Positions 10,201-18,092 of a stretch of DNA of 64,000 nt are shown piece by piece. The position numbers and the translations under genes are program-made. The stretch is taken from NCBI RefSeq assembly GCF_000422265.1, contig NZ_KE383813.1, forward strand, positions 47,624-111,623, written 5' to 3'. Below the pieces are notes generated by a model that worked only from the letters and a program-made list of their open reading frames with translations, was not told where the DNA came from and did not search any database. Within the stretch, counting starts at the first letter, position 1; every line of letters begins with the position of its first letter. Source of the stretch: Kaistella palustris DSM 21579 (lineage in GTDB: Bacteria; Bacteroidota; Bacteroidia; Flavobacteriales; Weeksellaceae).

Positions 10201-10235
10201 GAATGTACGTTCTGGGCCTAAATGTAAATTTCTAA
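7227..10235 (+). CDS. SusC/RagA TonB-dependent outer-membrane oligosaccharide transporter
   Basis: A 1002-residue outer-membrane receptor that with the downstream SusD would import pectin oligosaccharides using TonB energy. After a signal peptide (cleavage near YAQ) comes a TonB-box-like IEEVVMIGYG at about residues 41-50. The plug follows, with ISPSDIENLTILKDASSTAI and the SRGAYGVILITTKSGK motif, then a 22-strand barrel ending in NVNF. It lacks the N-terminal carboxypeptidase-regulatory-like beta-sandwich of about 80 residues that most SusC proteins carry between signal peptide and TonB box. The gene is separated from susD by 19 bases. Confidence 0.93.
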   Translation: MKHKLIISQRIKYTVAVCALFGMQSFYAQKKGDTLVRQKDIEEVVMIGYGTAKRGDLTGSVSSLKGADLVKVPVSNVAEALTGKIAGVKIVTAEGSPDAEVSIRIRGGGSITQDSSPLIIVDGFPVNSMSDISPSDIENLTILKDASSTAIYGSRGAYGVILITTKSGKTGKLQVNFNTYSGFKEKANRLDVLSPQDYVKWQYEYATLDNSLDKYTKYFGAYDQIGNFANVAPIDWQKEIYGRTGTVLSNDISIRGGSEKTSYNISLARYDENAIMLGSDLKRENIALNLKSKPTDKLDLSVTVRHSNTVINGGGTNEQNESSSSDSRLKNAVLYTPFYVPGLTVEDPDATEDDTLINPYTSVYDNDRTQERRNYNIQGSVGYKIIKNLQFKSDLGVDFYRYKDARFYGKGTYYVRNVPLADFQGMPALITYNREDRRFRNSNTLNYDFKSLLGSDHKLKLLVGQEMILSQRTTVTNVVHGFPKFFTFNDALNITTQGNPQSVGNVTDPDDRLLSFFGRVNYDFKNRYLFTATMRADGSSKFSTDNKWGYFPSVAFAWKANEESFLKDVAWMDLLKFRVSYGEAGNNNIPAGQQIQTFSNLPSSWINNVSNYWAADKILFNSDLKWETTVTQNVGMDFDLFKGRITGSVELYKNLTKDLLILFPLPGSGYDGQYQNIGENENKGIEASLSVDIVRKEDANVNFSLNVGANKNRINDLGPLISQFYPSGWNPAIGAEYQLRVGEPIGQIYGYVNDGRYEVSDFDYNTTTGVYTLKAGVTNSSTIVGAVSPGSMKLRDLNGDGKVDANDRTIIGDTNPKYSGGFNLNATYKNFDFGAAFNFTVGNDIYNANKIENTTATPSSPNGQYRNLTTEQMDGVRWTNIDPNTGALVSDPAALAALNANTTMWSPFMQRFVLTDWAIEDGSFLRLNTVTLGYSLPQNFTSQIGLSKIRVYATANNVFVLTKYSGLDPEVSTRRKTALTPGVDYSPYPKSRMYVLGLNVNF

Positions 10236-10254
10236 TTACTAAATTCAATTTAAA

Positions 10255-12066
10255 ATGAAAAATTATCTAATAATATCAGGACTTGCCCTCGCCTCTGTCT
10301 TTGCGTCCTGCTCAGATTTCGCCGATGATTTTCTCACCACGGAATCTCCCTCGTCGCTGGATGAGGCTAAGATCTTCTCTACACCAGGTCTCGCGGCCGG
10401 CGCGGTTGATGGTATTAAAATTCCTTTCGGTGATACAGAATCGTATCGTGGCCGTTTTCTGCCGTGGTATGGTATGAATACCGATACAGAGTGGTACAAC
10501 TCTTCTGAATCTACTTCCAATGACAAGGCAGATCTGGCCACCTACGATGCAAAGCCTAATAACAGTGAGATGAATAAAGTCACGAATGTTTGGGCTACCG
10601 GAATGTACGCGGGAATTGAAAGAGCCAATATCTGTATTCGTGGATTAAGGACTTACGGCAACCCGACGCCCGGTTCTGAACTTGGGTATTTGTTGGGCGA
10701 ATCACTTACACTGCGCGCCGTATATTATGCCGATCTATTAAAAGCCTGGGGCGATGTACCGGCAAGATTCGAACCCATTACACCGGAAACGGTTTACCTG
10801 CCAAAATCGAGCAGAGATATCATTTACAAGCAAATCATTGCAGACCTTGGCGAAGCGGAAACTTTGGTGCCGTGGCCAAACGGTAATGCAGCCACTTCAT
10901 CTGTAGAACGTGTGAACAAGGCTTTCGTAAAAGGGCTCCGTGCTAAACTGGCACTGGCAGCTTCCGGTTACCAGCAATATCCAGATGGGGTGCGCAGAAG
11001 CAATGATCCCGAACTTACCGTGCAGAAAATGTACACACTTGCCTTGCAGGAATGCCGCGATGTGATCAACAGCGGAACCGCAAAACTGGAACCTTCTTTT
11101 GAAGGACTCTGGAAAAAATACAATCAGGAAAATACCGCTGCCGGTGGTGAATCCCTTTGGGAAATCCCCTTCGGTGCAGGCCGCGGAAGAATGTTGTTTA
11201 CCTTCGCTGTGAATCATACCAATGTAGACCAGTATCAGGCCAACGGCTCCAATAAAGGAGGCCAGGGCGGTCCACTGCCAACTGTTTTCTATGATTATGA
11301 TGTGAAGGATCTTCGCCGCGATGTGACTTGTGTACCTTACAAATGGGGAGCACCAAGCTCTACAGTTCTTACCAATGGCTTCCCCACTGCAAAACAGGAG
11401 CTGGGTGCGCTGAACCGTTGGTATTTCGGTAAATACCGTTACGAATGGATGAACAGACGCGTAACATCTACCAATGACGACGGAGTAAACAAAATGTACA
11501 TGCGCTACGGTGAAGTTTTATTAATGGCAGCCGAAACAGCAAACGAACTCGAAGGTCCTTCCGCAGCGGCCGTTTATCTTAAAATGCTTCGCAAGCGTGC
11601 TTTCTCTGCAGAAGATCAGGCCGTGAAAGTAGATGCTTATATCAATTCACTCTCCAGCAAAACAGCCATGTTCAACGCCATCGTGCGGGAACAGGAATTT
11701 GAATTCACCGGCGAAATGGAAAGAAAACAGGCACTGATCCGATGGAATCTTTTAGGAACCAAAATGGCAGAAGCAAAACTTGCCATGACCGACCTTAAAA
11801 ACAGAACCGGCGCTTATGCCGATGTGCCAAGTGTGCTGTATTACAAATACGCTCCAGACAACGTATCCCTAATTATTTACGGGCTTAACCGCGGAGAATT
11901 CAATGATCCCGGAGCCGGTTATACTTCATTTGCATGGACAACCTTAAGCGATTCGAAGATCAGTTCACTCTACCGGAACAATCCCGACACCAAACAGTTC
12001 TGGCCGATCTGGCAGGTGTTCCTGGATTCGAGTAACGGTTTGTTGGTCAACGACTACGGTTACTAG
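10255..12066 (+). CDS. SusD/RagB surface glycan-binding lipoprotein
   Basis: A 603-residue cell-surface lipoprotein that caps the SusC barrel and binds the glycan. The signal peptide ends in a lipobox, SVFASC. A typical SusD start, DDFLTTESPSSLDEAKIFST, follows, and then the TPR-like helical region. C-terminal SusD features include YMRYGEVLLMAAETANEL and RKRAF, and REQEFEFTGEMERKQALIRW. It is the last gene of the operon, ending just before a hairpin terminator. Specificity for pectin oligosaccharides is inferred from context. Confidence 0.93.
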   Translation: MKNYLIISGLALASVFASCSDFADDFLTTESPSSLDEAKIFSTPGLAAGAVDGIKIPFGDTESYRGRFLPWYGMNTDTEWYNSSESTSNDKADLATYDAKPNNSEMNKVTNVWATGMYAGIERANICIRGLRTYGNPTPGSELGYLLGESLTLRAVYYADLLKAWGDVPARFEPITPETVYLPKSSRDIIYKQIIADLGEAETLVPWPNGNAATSSVERVNKAFVKGLRAKLALAASGYQQYPDGVRRSNDPELTVQKMYTLALQECRDVINSGTAKLEPSFEGLWKKYNQENTAAGGESLWEIPFGAGRGRMLFTFAVNHTNVDQYQANGSNKGGQGGPLPTVFYDYDVKDLRRDVTCVPYKWGAPSSTVLTNGFPTAKQELGALNRWYFGKYRYEWMNRRVTSTNDDGVNKMYMRYGEVLLMAAETANELEGPSAAAVYLKMLRKRAFSAEDQAVKVDAYINSLSSKTAMFNAIVREQEFEFTGEMERKQALIRWNLLGTKMAEAKLAMTDLKNRTGAYADVPSVLYYKYAPDNVSLIIYGLNRGEFNDPGAGYTSFAWTTLSDSKISSLYRNNPDTKQFWPIWQVFLDSSNGLLVNDYGY

Positions 12067-12087
12067 TTCATAAAAAATTTATATAAT

Positions 12088-12137
12088 AAAACCTGCCATT
12101 TTTCAATAACCAAATTGAGAGCTGGCAGGTTTTTTAT
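12088..12137 (+). terminator. Terminator of the GH28-susC-susD operon
   Basis: ACCTGCCA and TGGCAGGT form an 8-bp stem with a loop of about 24 bases followed by a T run, just after the susD stop. Confidence 0.7.
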
Positions 12138-12243
12138 TTAATGTACTTCTTTCTTTTTTTCTGATGGTTTTACTCCTTAAATAAAATCACCGCAGATTTT
12201 TAGCAACAGCTATTTTATCCAAATAATTCTTAATTACAAATAC

Positions 12244-13566
12244 ATGAAAAAGTATATACTCACAGCTGCCACATTATTATTTGCCGCTTTCAGTTCTGCC
12301 CAAAATTACTATCTGCCAGCGCCCGAAGGTTTTGGTGCGGCCACCACGGGCGGCGGCGACTCCACGCCGGTGACGGTCTCCACCTATACAGCTTTAAAAT
12401 CCAACCTGACTTCTGCCGGCTCAAAAGTAATTTTGGTTTCCGGCGAAATCACCGTACCGTCCGGTCAGATGATCAGTGCAGTTATTTCGAACAAATCCAT
12501 TATTGGACTGCCGGGTGCCAGACTCATTAATGAAAACCAAACTACCGGTGCCGGCATTTTGTATTTAAAGCCTGGCTCTTCCAACATCATCATCCGTAAT
12601 TTAGTCTTCGTGGGCCCCGGAGCTTATGATATCGACGGCAAAGACAACTTAACTGCAGATGGTGTTTCACGTCTGTGGGTGGATCACTGCGAATTCCAGG
12701 ATGGCCAGGACGGAAACTTTGATATTAAAGGACTTTCTGACAACATAAGTGTTTCGTGGTGCAAATTCACCTACTTAAAACCTCCGGTTGCGGGCGGCTC
12801 CGGCGGTTCCAATGATCACCGTTTTTCTAACCTGGTCGGTTCCGGTCCAACTGATGCGCCGGGCGACGGCCACTACAGCATCACATTTCAAAACTGTTAC
12901 TGGGCCGAAGGGATCAAAGGAAGAATGCCACGCGCCCGAAATGCGGAACTGCACATTCTGAGCAGTTATTTCAATACTTCGGTGGCTGGGGCTGTAGCCA
13001 TAGGTTTAGGCGGCGGCATCAACAATACGACCTGCTATGTGGAGAATTCCAACTTCGCAAAAGTAAAAACGGTATATCAGGGTTATCCCGGCGATGGCGG
13101 AACTGTTGCAATAGAATTTGTGAATTCGATGGGCGGCGTGTCCAACATCGGCACAGTACCAAAACCCACATACAGTACAACGCCCATTCCCGTAGCAGAA
13201 GTTGCGCAGTTTCTAACTGATCCGACCTGCGGTGCAGGTGCTTCTCTGCTGATAACTGCAGATGGTGTGGTTTCGCCAAGTGCATGTACAAACCTCGGAA
13301 CGCAGGCATCACAAAAAGCCGGAATGAAAAAACTGACAGCAACACTGCAGCAGGATGTTCTGTTTCTTAATTTCCCGAAGGGAATAAAAGGCGTAGCGAA
13401 CGTTAAAATATTTTCTGCACTCGGACAGACAGTGAAGTCTGCGGAAATGGATCTTTCTAAATCGTCAGCGGTTCAGCTGAATGTGGGCGCGCTGGATTGC
13501 GGTGTATATTACATATCTGCGCAGGCAGCTACCGATTCTTTTAGCGGAAAGTTCCTTAAACACTAG
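12244..13566 (+). CDS. PL1-family pectate lyase with T9SS sorting tail
   Basis: A 440-residue secreted polysaccharide lyase cutting homogalacturonan by beta-elimination. A signal peptide (FSSAQ) is followed by a PL1 parallel beta-helix (about residues 25-330). Typical PL1 strings are visible: SRLWVDHCEFQDGQDGNFDI, which contains the calcium-binding acidic residues, and GRMPRARNAELHILSSYF, which contains the catalytic arginine region. The last 70 residues (VANVKIFSALGQTVKSAEM through LDCGVYYI) are a type A T9SS C-terminal domain, so the enzyme should be exported by T9SS. It has its own intergenic region after the susD terminator. None of the LacI-type palindromes was found in front of it. Confidence 0.9.
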   Translation: MKKYILTAATLLFAAFSSAQNYYLPAPEGFGAATTGGGDSTPVTVSTYTALKSNLTSAGSKVILVSGEITVPSGQMISAVISNKSIIGLPGARLINENQTTGAGILYLKPGSSNIIIRNLVFVGPGAYDIDGKDNLTADGVSRLWVDHCEFQDGQDGNFDIKGLSDNISVSWCKFTYLKPPVAGGSGGSNDHRFSNLVGSGPTDAPGDGHYSITFQNCYWAEGIKGRMPRARNAELHILSSYFNTSVAGAVAIGLGGGINNTTCYVENSNFAKVKTVYQGYPGDGGTVAIEFVNSMGGVSNIGTVPKPTYSTTPIPVAEVAQFLTDPTCGAGASLLITADGVVSPSACTNLGTQASQKAGMKKLTATLQQDVLFLNFPKGIKGVANVKIFSALGQTVKSAEMDLSKSSAVQLNVGALDCGVYYISAQAATDSFSGKFLKH

Positions 13567-13602
13567 ATTCCTTTAAAAATCTTCAAAAATGTAAGCACAG
13601 GT

Positions 13603-13634
13603 GTTGCAGAGTTTTTAAATAAATTATACATTTG
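13603..13634 (+). promoter_or_regulatory. Promoter of the stand-alone secreted T9SS protein
   Basis: GTTG, 20 bases, then TACATTTG, close to the Bacteroidota consensus, about 60 bases before the start codon. The operator copy follows directly. Confidence 0.65.
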
Positions 13635-13635
13635 T

Positions 13636-13647
13636 GCAATCGATTAA
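13636..13647. promoter_or_regulatory. LacI-type operator 2, GCAATCGATTAA
   Basis: It matches 10 of 12 positions of the palindrome at operator 1 and keeps the AATCGATT core. It is placed 1 base after the -7 box, as at the esterase operon and the larger pectate lyase. Confidence 0.65.
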
Positions 13648-13693
13648 TCTAATCATATAATAGTAAAAATCAAGAACTTAAAATCTCAATGTT

Positions 13694-14470
13694 ATGAAAA
13701 AATCTTTCCTTTCCTTAGTAGCAGGGTTTCTGCTTTTTTCAGGAATTGCCACAGCGCAGACTACCACCTGGAATTTCTCTGAATGGCCGGCACAAAGTGG
13801 CTATACAGAATCTACTGTAGTAAACAATCTTGGCTTTCTTCCCGGCCCAAGCAACAGCTCCAATTTAATGGGTGCTATTGAAAGCAACACCGCTACAATC
13901 GACGGAATCAGCTTTACCCAAAGACTGAAAACGAACGGCGGCAGTTACACTTCCGGTGAGACAAATTTCGCAATGCCTTCGCAGCGCGCAATGTATTTTG
14001 ATGTAAACGGTAATTCCACCATTAAAATATGGTATAAGAACGGTGGTGGCGGTACCCGTACTGTGTATATCACCAACGGAACATCGGTTCTTACGTCATT
14101 CCCTTACACCGATTCCACTGTCGGCCAGTACGTGACTTACAATTATGTGGGCGGTCCTACCAAAATTTATATTACAGATGACCAGGCTGTTAACTTCTAT
14201 CAGATTTCAGCTACCAACCTGGCTACTACGACTGTTCTGGGAGTAACAAATGCAAACAAAAAATCTTCAACAGTTTATGCAGCCGGTAACCAGGTTTTTG
14301 TCAGCAAACTTAGCGGTCCCGCGACTGTAGAAGTGTATACCATGAATGGTGCACTTGTAAAAACAATCAGCGCAAAAGCAGATACTTCATTTAATTTAAA
14401 TACCGGAATTTATATTGTTAATGTAAAATCCGGGAACCAAACTGTTTCTCAAAAAGTCTCAGTAAGATAG
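13694..14470 (+). CDS. Small secreted beta-rich protein with T9SS tail, possibly a free carbohydrate-binding module
   Basis: A 258-residue protein with signal peptide (GIATAQ), a single Gly/Ser/Thr-rich beta domain (about residues 24-180) and a T9SS sorting tail (about 200-258, ending QKVSVR). No catalytic motif is visible. The domain resembles the module near the C-terminus of the 831-residue pectate lyase: TIDGISFTQRLK here against TYDGLILTARMK there, and NFYQISATN against NLYYIKTEF. It may therefore be a carbohydrate-binding module secreted alone. It has a promoter with a LacI-type operator, which places it in the pectin regulon. Function is inferred. Confidence 0.75.
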   Translation: MKKSFLSLVAGFLLFSGIATAQTTTWNFSEWPAQSGYTESTVVNNLGFLPGPSNSSNLMGAIESNTATIDGISFTQRLKTNGGSYTSGETNFAMPSQRAMYFDVNGNSTIKIWYKNGGGGTRTVYITNGTSVLTSFPYTDSTVGQYVTYNYVGGPTKIYITDDQAVNFYQISATNLATTTVLGVTNANKKSSTVYAAGNQVFVSKLSGPATVEVYTMNGALVKTISAKADTSFNLNTGIYIVNVKSGNQTVSQKVSVR

Positions 14471-14499
14471 TTTTTTTGTGATTAATATTTTTTTGTGAA

Positions 14500-14538
14500 A
14501 CAGAAAGCAGCAAGTCGTATTGCTGCTTTCTGCTTTTT
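14500..14538 (+). terminator. Strong hairpin terminator after the small secreted protein
   Basis: A 12-bp stem AGAAAGCAGCAA / TTGCTGCTTTCT with a 6-base loop, followed by a T-rich stretch. Confidence 0.8.
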
Positions 14539-14539
14539 G

Positions 14540-15290
14540 GATCTGATGAGTTTGCGCAGCACCCTATCCAAAAATACCGTTTAAGGTTATCACCAAAAAA
14601 GTCTTTAGTTAAGGTTTATCAATACACATCCGGAGAGGGCAGCAATTTATTTTGTTGCTCTTTTTATTCTTGGTTCACCGTTTGGTGGCATCCTGGATTT
14701 ATATATTTATTAATGGTCATTAAATGGACATTTAATGTAAGTTTTCGGTGGATATTAAGTTTTTGTCCGGAATACAGCGCATTTTCTTTTTTATTTTTAA
14801 TGATGCTTCTTTGTAAATACTCTTGGAATTATCTTGATTAAAATTTAACTGTGATGCTGTTATAAAAAGTCAGCGTCTGCGTTTTTTGGTAATTAAATAC
14901 CCGGTAATTTTGCAGTTTTTTTTTAACTAAATTCTATGAAAATTAAACAGAATTTCCACAGTAGTCCAGCGTAGATATTTGCAACTACCCTTCCGAAATA
15001 CGAAAATAATTCCTCAAGTACACGAAAAAAAACCGGTGGCGGATTTTAAACAGAACGCGCGTTCAGTGCCTGGTATTTTCTTTTACAGGATTTATACTCC
15101 ACAACCATATAATGAATTTTTATCTAAAGTCCTGAACTGATCTCTAAACTGTCATCAGCTGAATAAATGAGACCGAAAATTTCCGCTGGGATCCGAAAAG
15201 ATGTATAGCTTATTTTTTCTCATCAGGTTCCTTCCCAAACCGGACATTTTTGGTTTTTATAAATTTCACTTCTTATAAATTCTTTCTACT
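14540..15290. other. Gene-poor AT-rich intergenic stretch
   Basis: About 750 bases without a convincing gene on either strand. A small AGCAA/TTGCT hairpin followed by CTTTTT lies near 14640-14668. A TAATTTTG promoter-like box at 14905-14912 precedes a 12-codon open frame at 14936-14974. Neither is strong enough to call a gene; a small RNA or decayed sequence is possible. Confidence 0.4.
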
Positions 15291-15291
15291 T

Positions 15292-15328
15292 TAAATAAAA
15301 AAAAGGATGGCAAAAAGCCATCCTTCAG
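15292..15328 (-). terminator. Terminator of the large pectate lyase gene
   Basis: Read on the minus strand, AAGGATGGC, a TTTTT loop and GCCATCCTT are followed by a run of Ts just after the stop codon. Confidence 0.85.
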
Positions 15329-15345
15329 TACTTAAAAAGTAAATC

Positions 15346-17841
15346 TTACTTTTTAATGATTTTCTGTATGTGCACACCTTTGGTTGTCTGTATTTTAACC
15401 AGATATAATCCTGCTGTCAGATTTTGCAGATTCAGTGAGGTATTTCCTCCACTGAAAGTTTTCATCTGCTGACCTGCCATATTGAAGACAGAGACCTGGG
15501 TTACTTTTTCTTCTGCCGGAATGACCAGATTCAACACATCAGTCACCGGATTCGGATACACTTTTATTGCTTTTGCAGTTGCAGTTGCCGCATCTGCCGC
15601 AAGTGTGGTAAATTCCGTTTTGATGTAGTACAGATTTGTGGTATCACCTTTTTTAATCGTATGGCTTCCTGCAGCCAGTGAAGGTATAATTAAAACACCG
15701 TTACTTGGGTAATAAGTCGCATTGTCGATTTTTACCTTACCCGAGAATGTGGGATCGAAAACAAGTGTAAGTTTGGACGGTTCCATGGTATCGTATGATA
15801 CGATGGTTGCAGATTCCATTTTCATTCTTGCCGTAAGTATCAGTCCGTCGTAGGTGGTATTGCCGGGCGTAGAGTTCATATTCGCACCCGTAAAGGTGTA
15901 GAATGTACTGTTCAGACCGGATACCGTGAAGTTATGAATCTGGTTGCCTTGTGAACCTGGTTCTTCTACAGATATGTTTCCTGAACCCTCCACCGGTGTG
16001 CCTGTAGGTCCGGAGGTGACCACGGTGAAACTTACATCTTCAGTCGGCGTTCCCGATACAGTGATCGTTTGCGCTGCCATATCTTTAACAGCAGTAATTC
16101 CTGCGGCCGGCAGACCGATTACAGTGGCATCGGTTGCGGTTCCACCCCAGGTGAAAACCATATCGCTGATCGCAGTGCCCGTGATGACGGTTTGGTCATT
16201 GTTATTCGGCACAGTCAGCGTCTGGCTGCTTGGGTTCACAGGATCTTCACCCTGTACATAGACAAGCTGAGTAGTATAATTAAGCAGCAAAGCTTTCAAA
16301 GCCGCATTTACAGCGTACGAAGCATCATCCACTGCATTGTTGAAGGCAAATGAAATGTCTCCGCCGGAAACACGTCCTGCGTACATCATCGTCTTATCTC
16401 TTGCCACTTCCGGCTCATCGATCACCAGTGAACTGATGTATAAAGTCGGGTCTGTATCGAAATTGTTGTAGGTGTTTCCGCCTTTTTTTGATTTAATGGT
16501 GTTGGGAACCACTTCATTTCGCGTCGCCGAAACATAGGCATCAAATTCAACTGGATAATTTACAGGATCGTAGCCTACAAACCTCTGCTGGCCGCTCATT
16601 ACATTATTAAAAGCTTTGATCACGCCGCCGGCTTCACTTGAAAATGTTCCCTGGGCACCGTTGTACACATCGCTTCCCTGCATCGAGGTAAGCATAGGAT
16701 ATTTGCAGGCGCGGAAAAAATTTCCTTCCATAAAAACCGATGAGGCCATGGTAGAACCTGCACCGTATTTTGAGTTTCCGTCGTAATAATTGTTGTACAC
16801 GTGGGCAGAATAATACCGAACCCGCGGGTGCCGGGAATCTGAGTGGTCATACCAGTTGTGGTGGTAAGTAATATATAAATTCGCCATACTTCCTTCGCTC
16901 AAACCCAGCAGATTGCTTTTGCCACTGTCCCAGAAATGGTTGTAAGAAAAAGTGACATCGGTAGATTTTTTACAGTCAAGCGCGCCGTCACCTTTGGCCT
17001 GATCAGCATCGCCACCTGCCGCGCCGTAAAACATATCGCAGTTGTGAACCCAGATATGGTCGTTCCCCTGCTGCAGTCCTACGTTATCACCTTCATTGGA
17101 GTCGGTCAGCATGAAGCCGATATTTCTGATCTCAATATTGCTGGCATTCTTGATGCGTATTCCCCAGCCATTGGCCACCGCATCCGAACCTACACCTTCT
17201 ATGGTAATGGAGCCGTTTGCGTTATTCTTGTTTTCTACTACAATATCTCCGGACTGCATGTTGCTGAGATCAGTAATATTTCCAATCATGCGGACGACCA
17301 GGGGCCGGGAATCAGAACCTTTTTTAAAACCGTCTAAAATATTCTGCAGCCCTACGCAAGGGTTGGTCGTTGCACCGGTCACATTGAGTGAAACCGTGTT
17401 TTTGGTATTTTGAGTAACGTAAATGATCTGGGCGTTATCCTTCAAAGTACCGTCAAATTTATAGGCGCCGGGCAGTCTGCCACCACGGTAAGCAAAACCT
17501 GTACGGTCATGCGCAACCACAGTTACAGGTGCTGAAACAGTGGCATCTCCCTCTGTTCCGCCAATTACGGGCACCACCTTCATGGTGTAAACTCCGGCGG
17601 CAAGTCCCAGGGCATCTGCGCGGAAATAAGAACCGTAACTCCGGATCAGCTGCGTATCGATTTTCTGATCGCTCACGCCCTGGCCGGAATAATACACATT
17701 ATAACTTTGGGCTCCTTCCACCGGCGTCCACTGCACGTAGGCTGATTCCAGCCAGCCGGTTTGCTGGGTAATCGTTACAGACTGTGCCTCCAAGCCCAGT
17801 GACATTAGAAATAATGCCATAAAAAATACAATTTTTCTCAT
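15346..17841 (-). CDS. Multidomain PL1 pectate lyase with T9SS tail
   Basis: An 831-residue secreted pectate lyase. Visible order: signal peptide (1-19), an N-terminal fibronectin III-like domain (about 20-110), and a PL1 beta-helix (about 140-440) with NDHIWVHNCDMFYGAAGGDA, KGDGALDCKKSTDVTFSYNH and SDSRHPRVRYYSAHVYNNYY. A linker and Ig-like region follow (about 525-630), then a beta module (about 633-745) resembling the stand-alone secreted protein encoded nearby. A T9SS C-terminal domain starts at KAIKVYPNPV (757-831). It is transcribed alone, from a promoter with the shared operator, and ends at a hairpin terminator. Fine specificity is unknown. Confidence 0.92.
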   Translation of the reverse strand: MRKIVFFMALFLMSLGLEAQSVTITQQTGWLESAYVQWTPVEGAQSYNVYYSGQGVSDQKIDTQLIRSYGSYFRADALGLAAGVYTMKVVPVIGGTEGDATVSAPVTVVAHDRTGFAYRGGRLPGAYKFDGTLKDNAQIIYVTQNTKNTVSLNVTGATTNPCVGLQNILDGFKKGSDSRPLVVRMIGNITDLSNMQSGDIVVENKNNANGSITIEGVGSDAVANGWGIRIKNASNIEIRNIGFMLTDSNEGDNVGLQQGNDHIWVHNCDMFYGAAGGDADQAKGDGALDCKKSTDVTFSYNHFWDSGKSNLLGLSEGSMANLYITYHHNWYDHSDSRHPRVRYYSAHVYNNYYDGNSKYGAGSTMASSVFMEGNFFRACKYPMLTSMQGSDVYNGAQGTFSSEAGGVIKAFNNVMSGQQRFVGYDPVNYPVEFDAYVSATRNEVVPNTIKSKKGGNTYNNFDTDPTLYISSLVIDEPEVARDKTMMYAGRVSGGDISFAFNNAVDDASYAVNAALKALLLNYTTQLVYVQGEDPVNPSSQTLTVPNNNDQTVITGTAISDMVFTWGGTATDATVIGLPAAGITAVKDMAAQTITVSGTPTEDVSFTVVTSGPTGTPVEGSGNISVEEPGSQGNQIHNFTVSGLNSTFYTFTGANMNSTPGNTTYDGLILTARMKMESATIVSYDTMEPSKLTLVFDPTFSGKVKIDNATYYPSNGVLIIPSLAAGSHTIKKGDTTNLYYIKTEFTTLAADAATATAKAIKVYPNPVTDVLNLVIPAEEKVTQVSVFNMAGQQMKTFSGGNTSLNLQNLTAGLYLVKIQTTKGVHIQKIIKK

Positions 17842-17877
17842 TGTTCGGGTAATTTAATTTTAGCGTTTTCCATTAAT

Positions 17878-17898
17878 GTAATGGATTACACAAATGTA
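17878..17898 (-). promoter_or_regulatory. -7 box plus LacI-type operator 3 upstream of the large pectate lyase
   Basis: Minus strand: TACATTTG (-7 consensus TAnnTTTG), TG-type spacer, then GTAATCCATTAC, one mismatch from the perfect palindrome. The -33 element is weak. It has the same geometry as the other sites. Confidence 0.65.
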
Positions 17899-18040
17899 GA
17901 AATATTTCTGAATCATCATTACAGAATTGTGAATTATTTTTAAAAAGGTGATTTATTCAGTCGGAAACCGTGAAAAACAGTTATCTGGTCCGCTTCTGAT
18001 GCTTGATTATTGCTAACTTTCACGAAATGACGACTTTTCT

Positions 18041-18071
18041 TTTGCCCTTAAAACAAAATTATATAGATTTG
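18041..18071 (+). promoter_or_regulatory. Promoter of the esterase-GH105-pectinesterase operon
   Basis: TTTG, 19 bases, TAGATTTG: a perfect consensus promoter. It lies inside the longest possible open frame of the first gene, so it decides that the downstream ATG at 18093 is the start. Confidence 0.8.
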
Positions 18072-18072
18072 T

Positions 18073-18084
18073 GTAATCGATTGC
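18073..18084. promoter_or_regulatory. LacI-type operator 4, GTAATCGATTGC
   Basis: 11 of 12 positions match the perfect palindrome. It is placed 1 base after the -7 box and about 9 bases before the start codon. Confidence 0.7.
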
Positions 18085-18092
18085 TTTTAATT

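Noticed and set aside
18003..18092. Longer start for the esterase gene
   Set aside because: The added 30 residues cover a perfect promoter and the operator and would hide the signal peptide.
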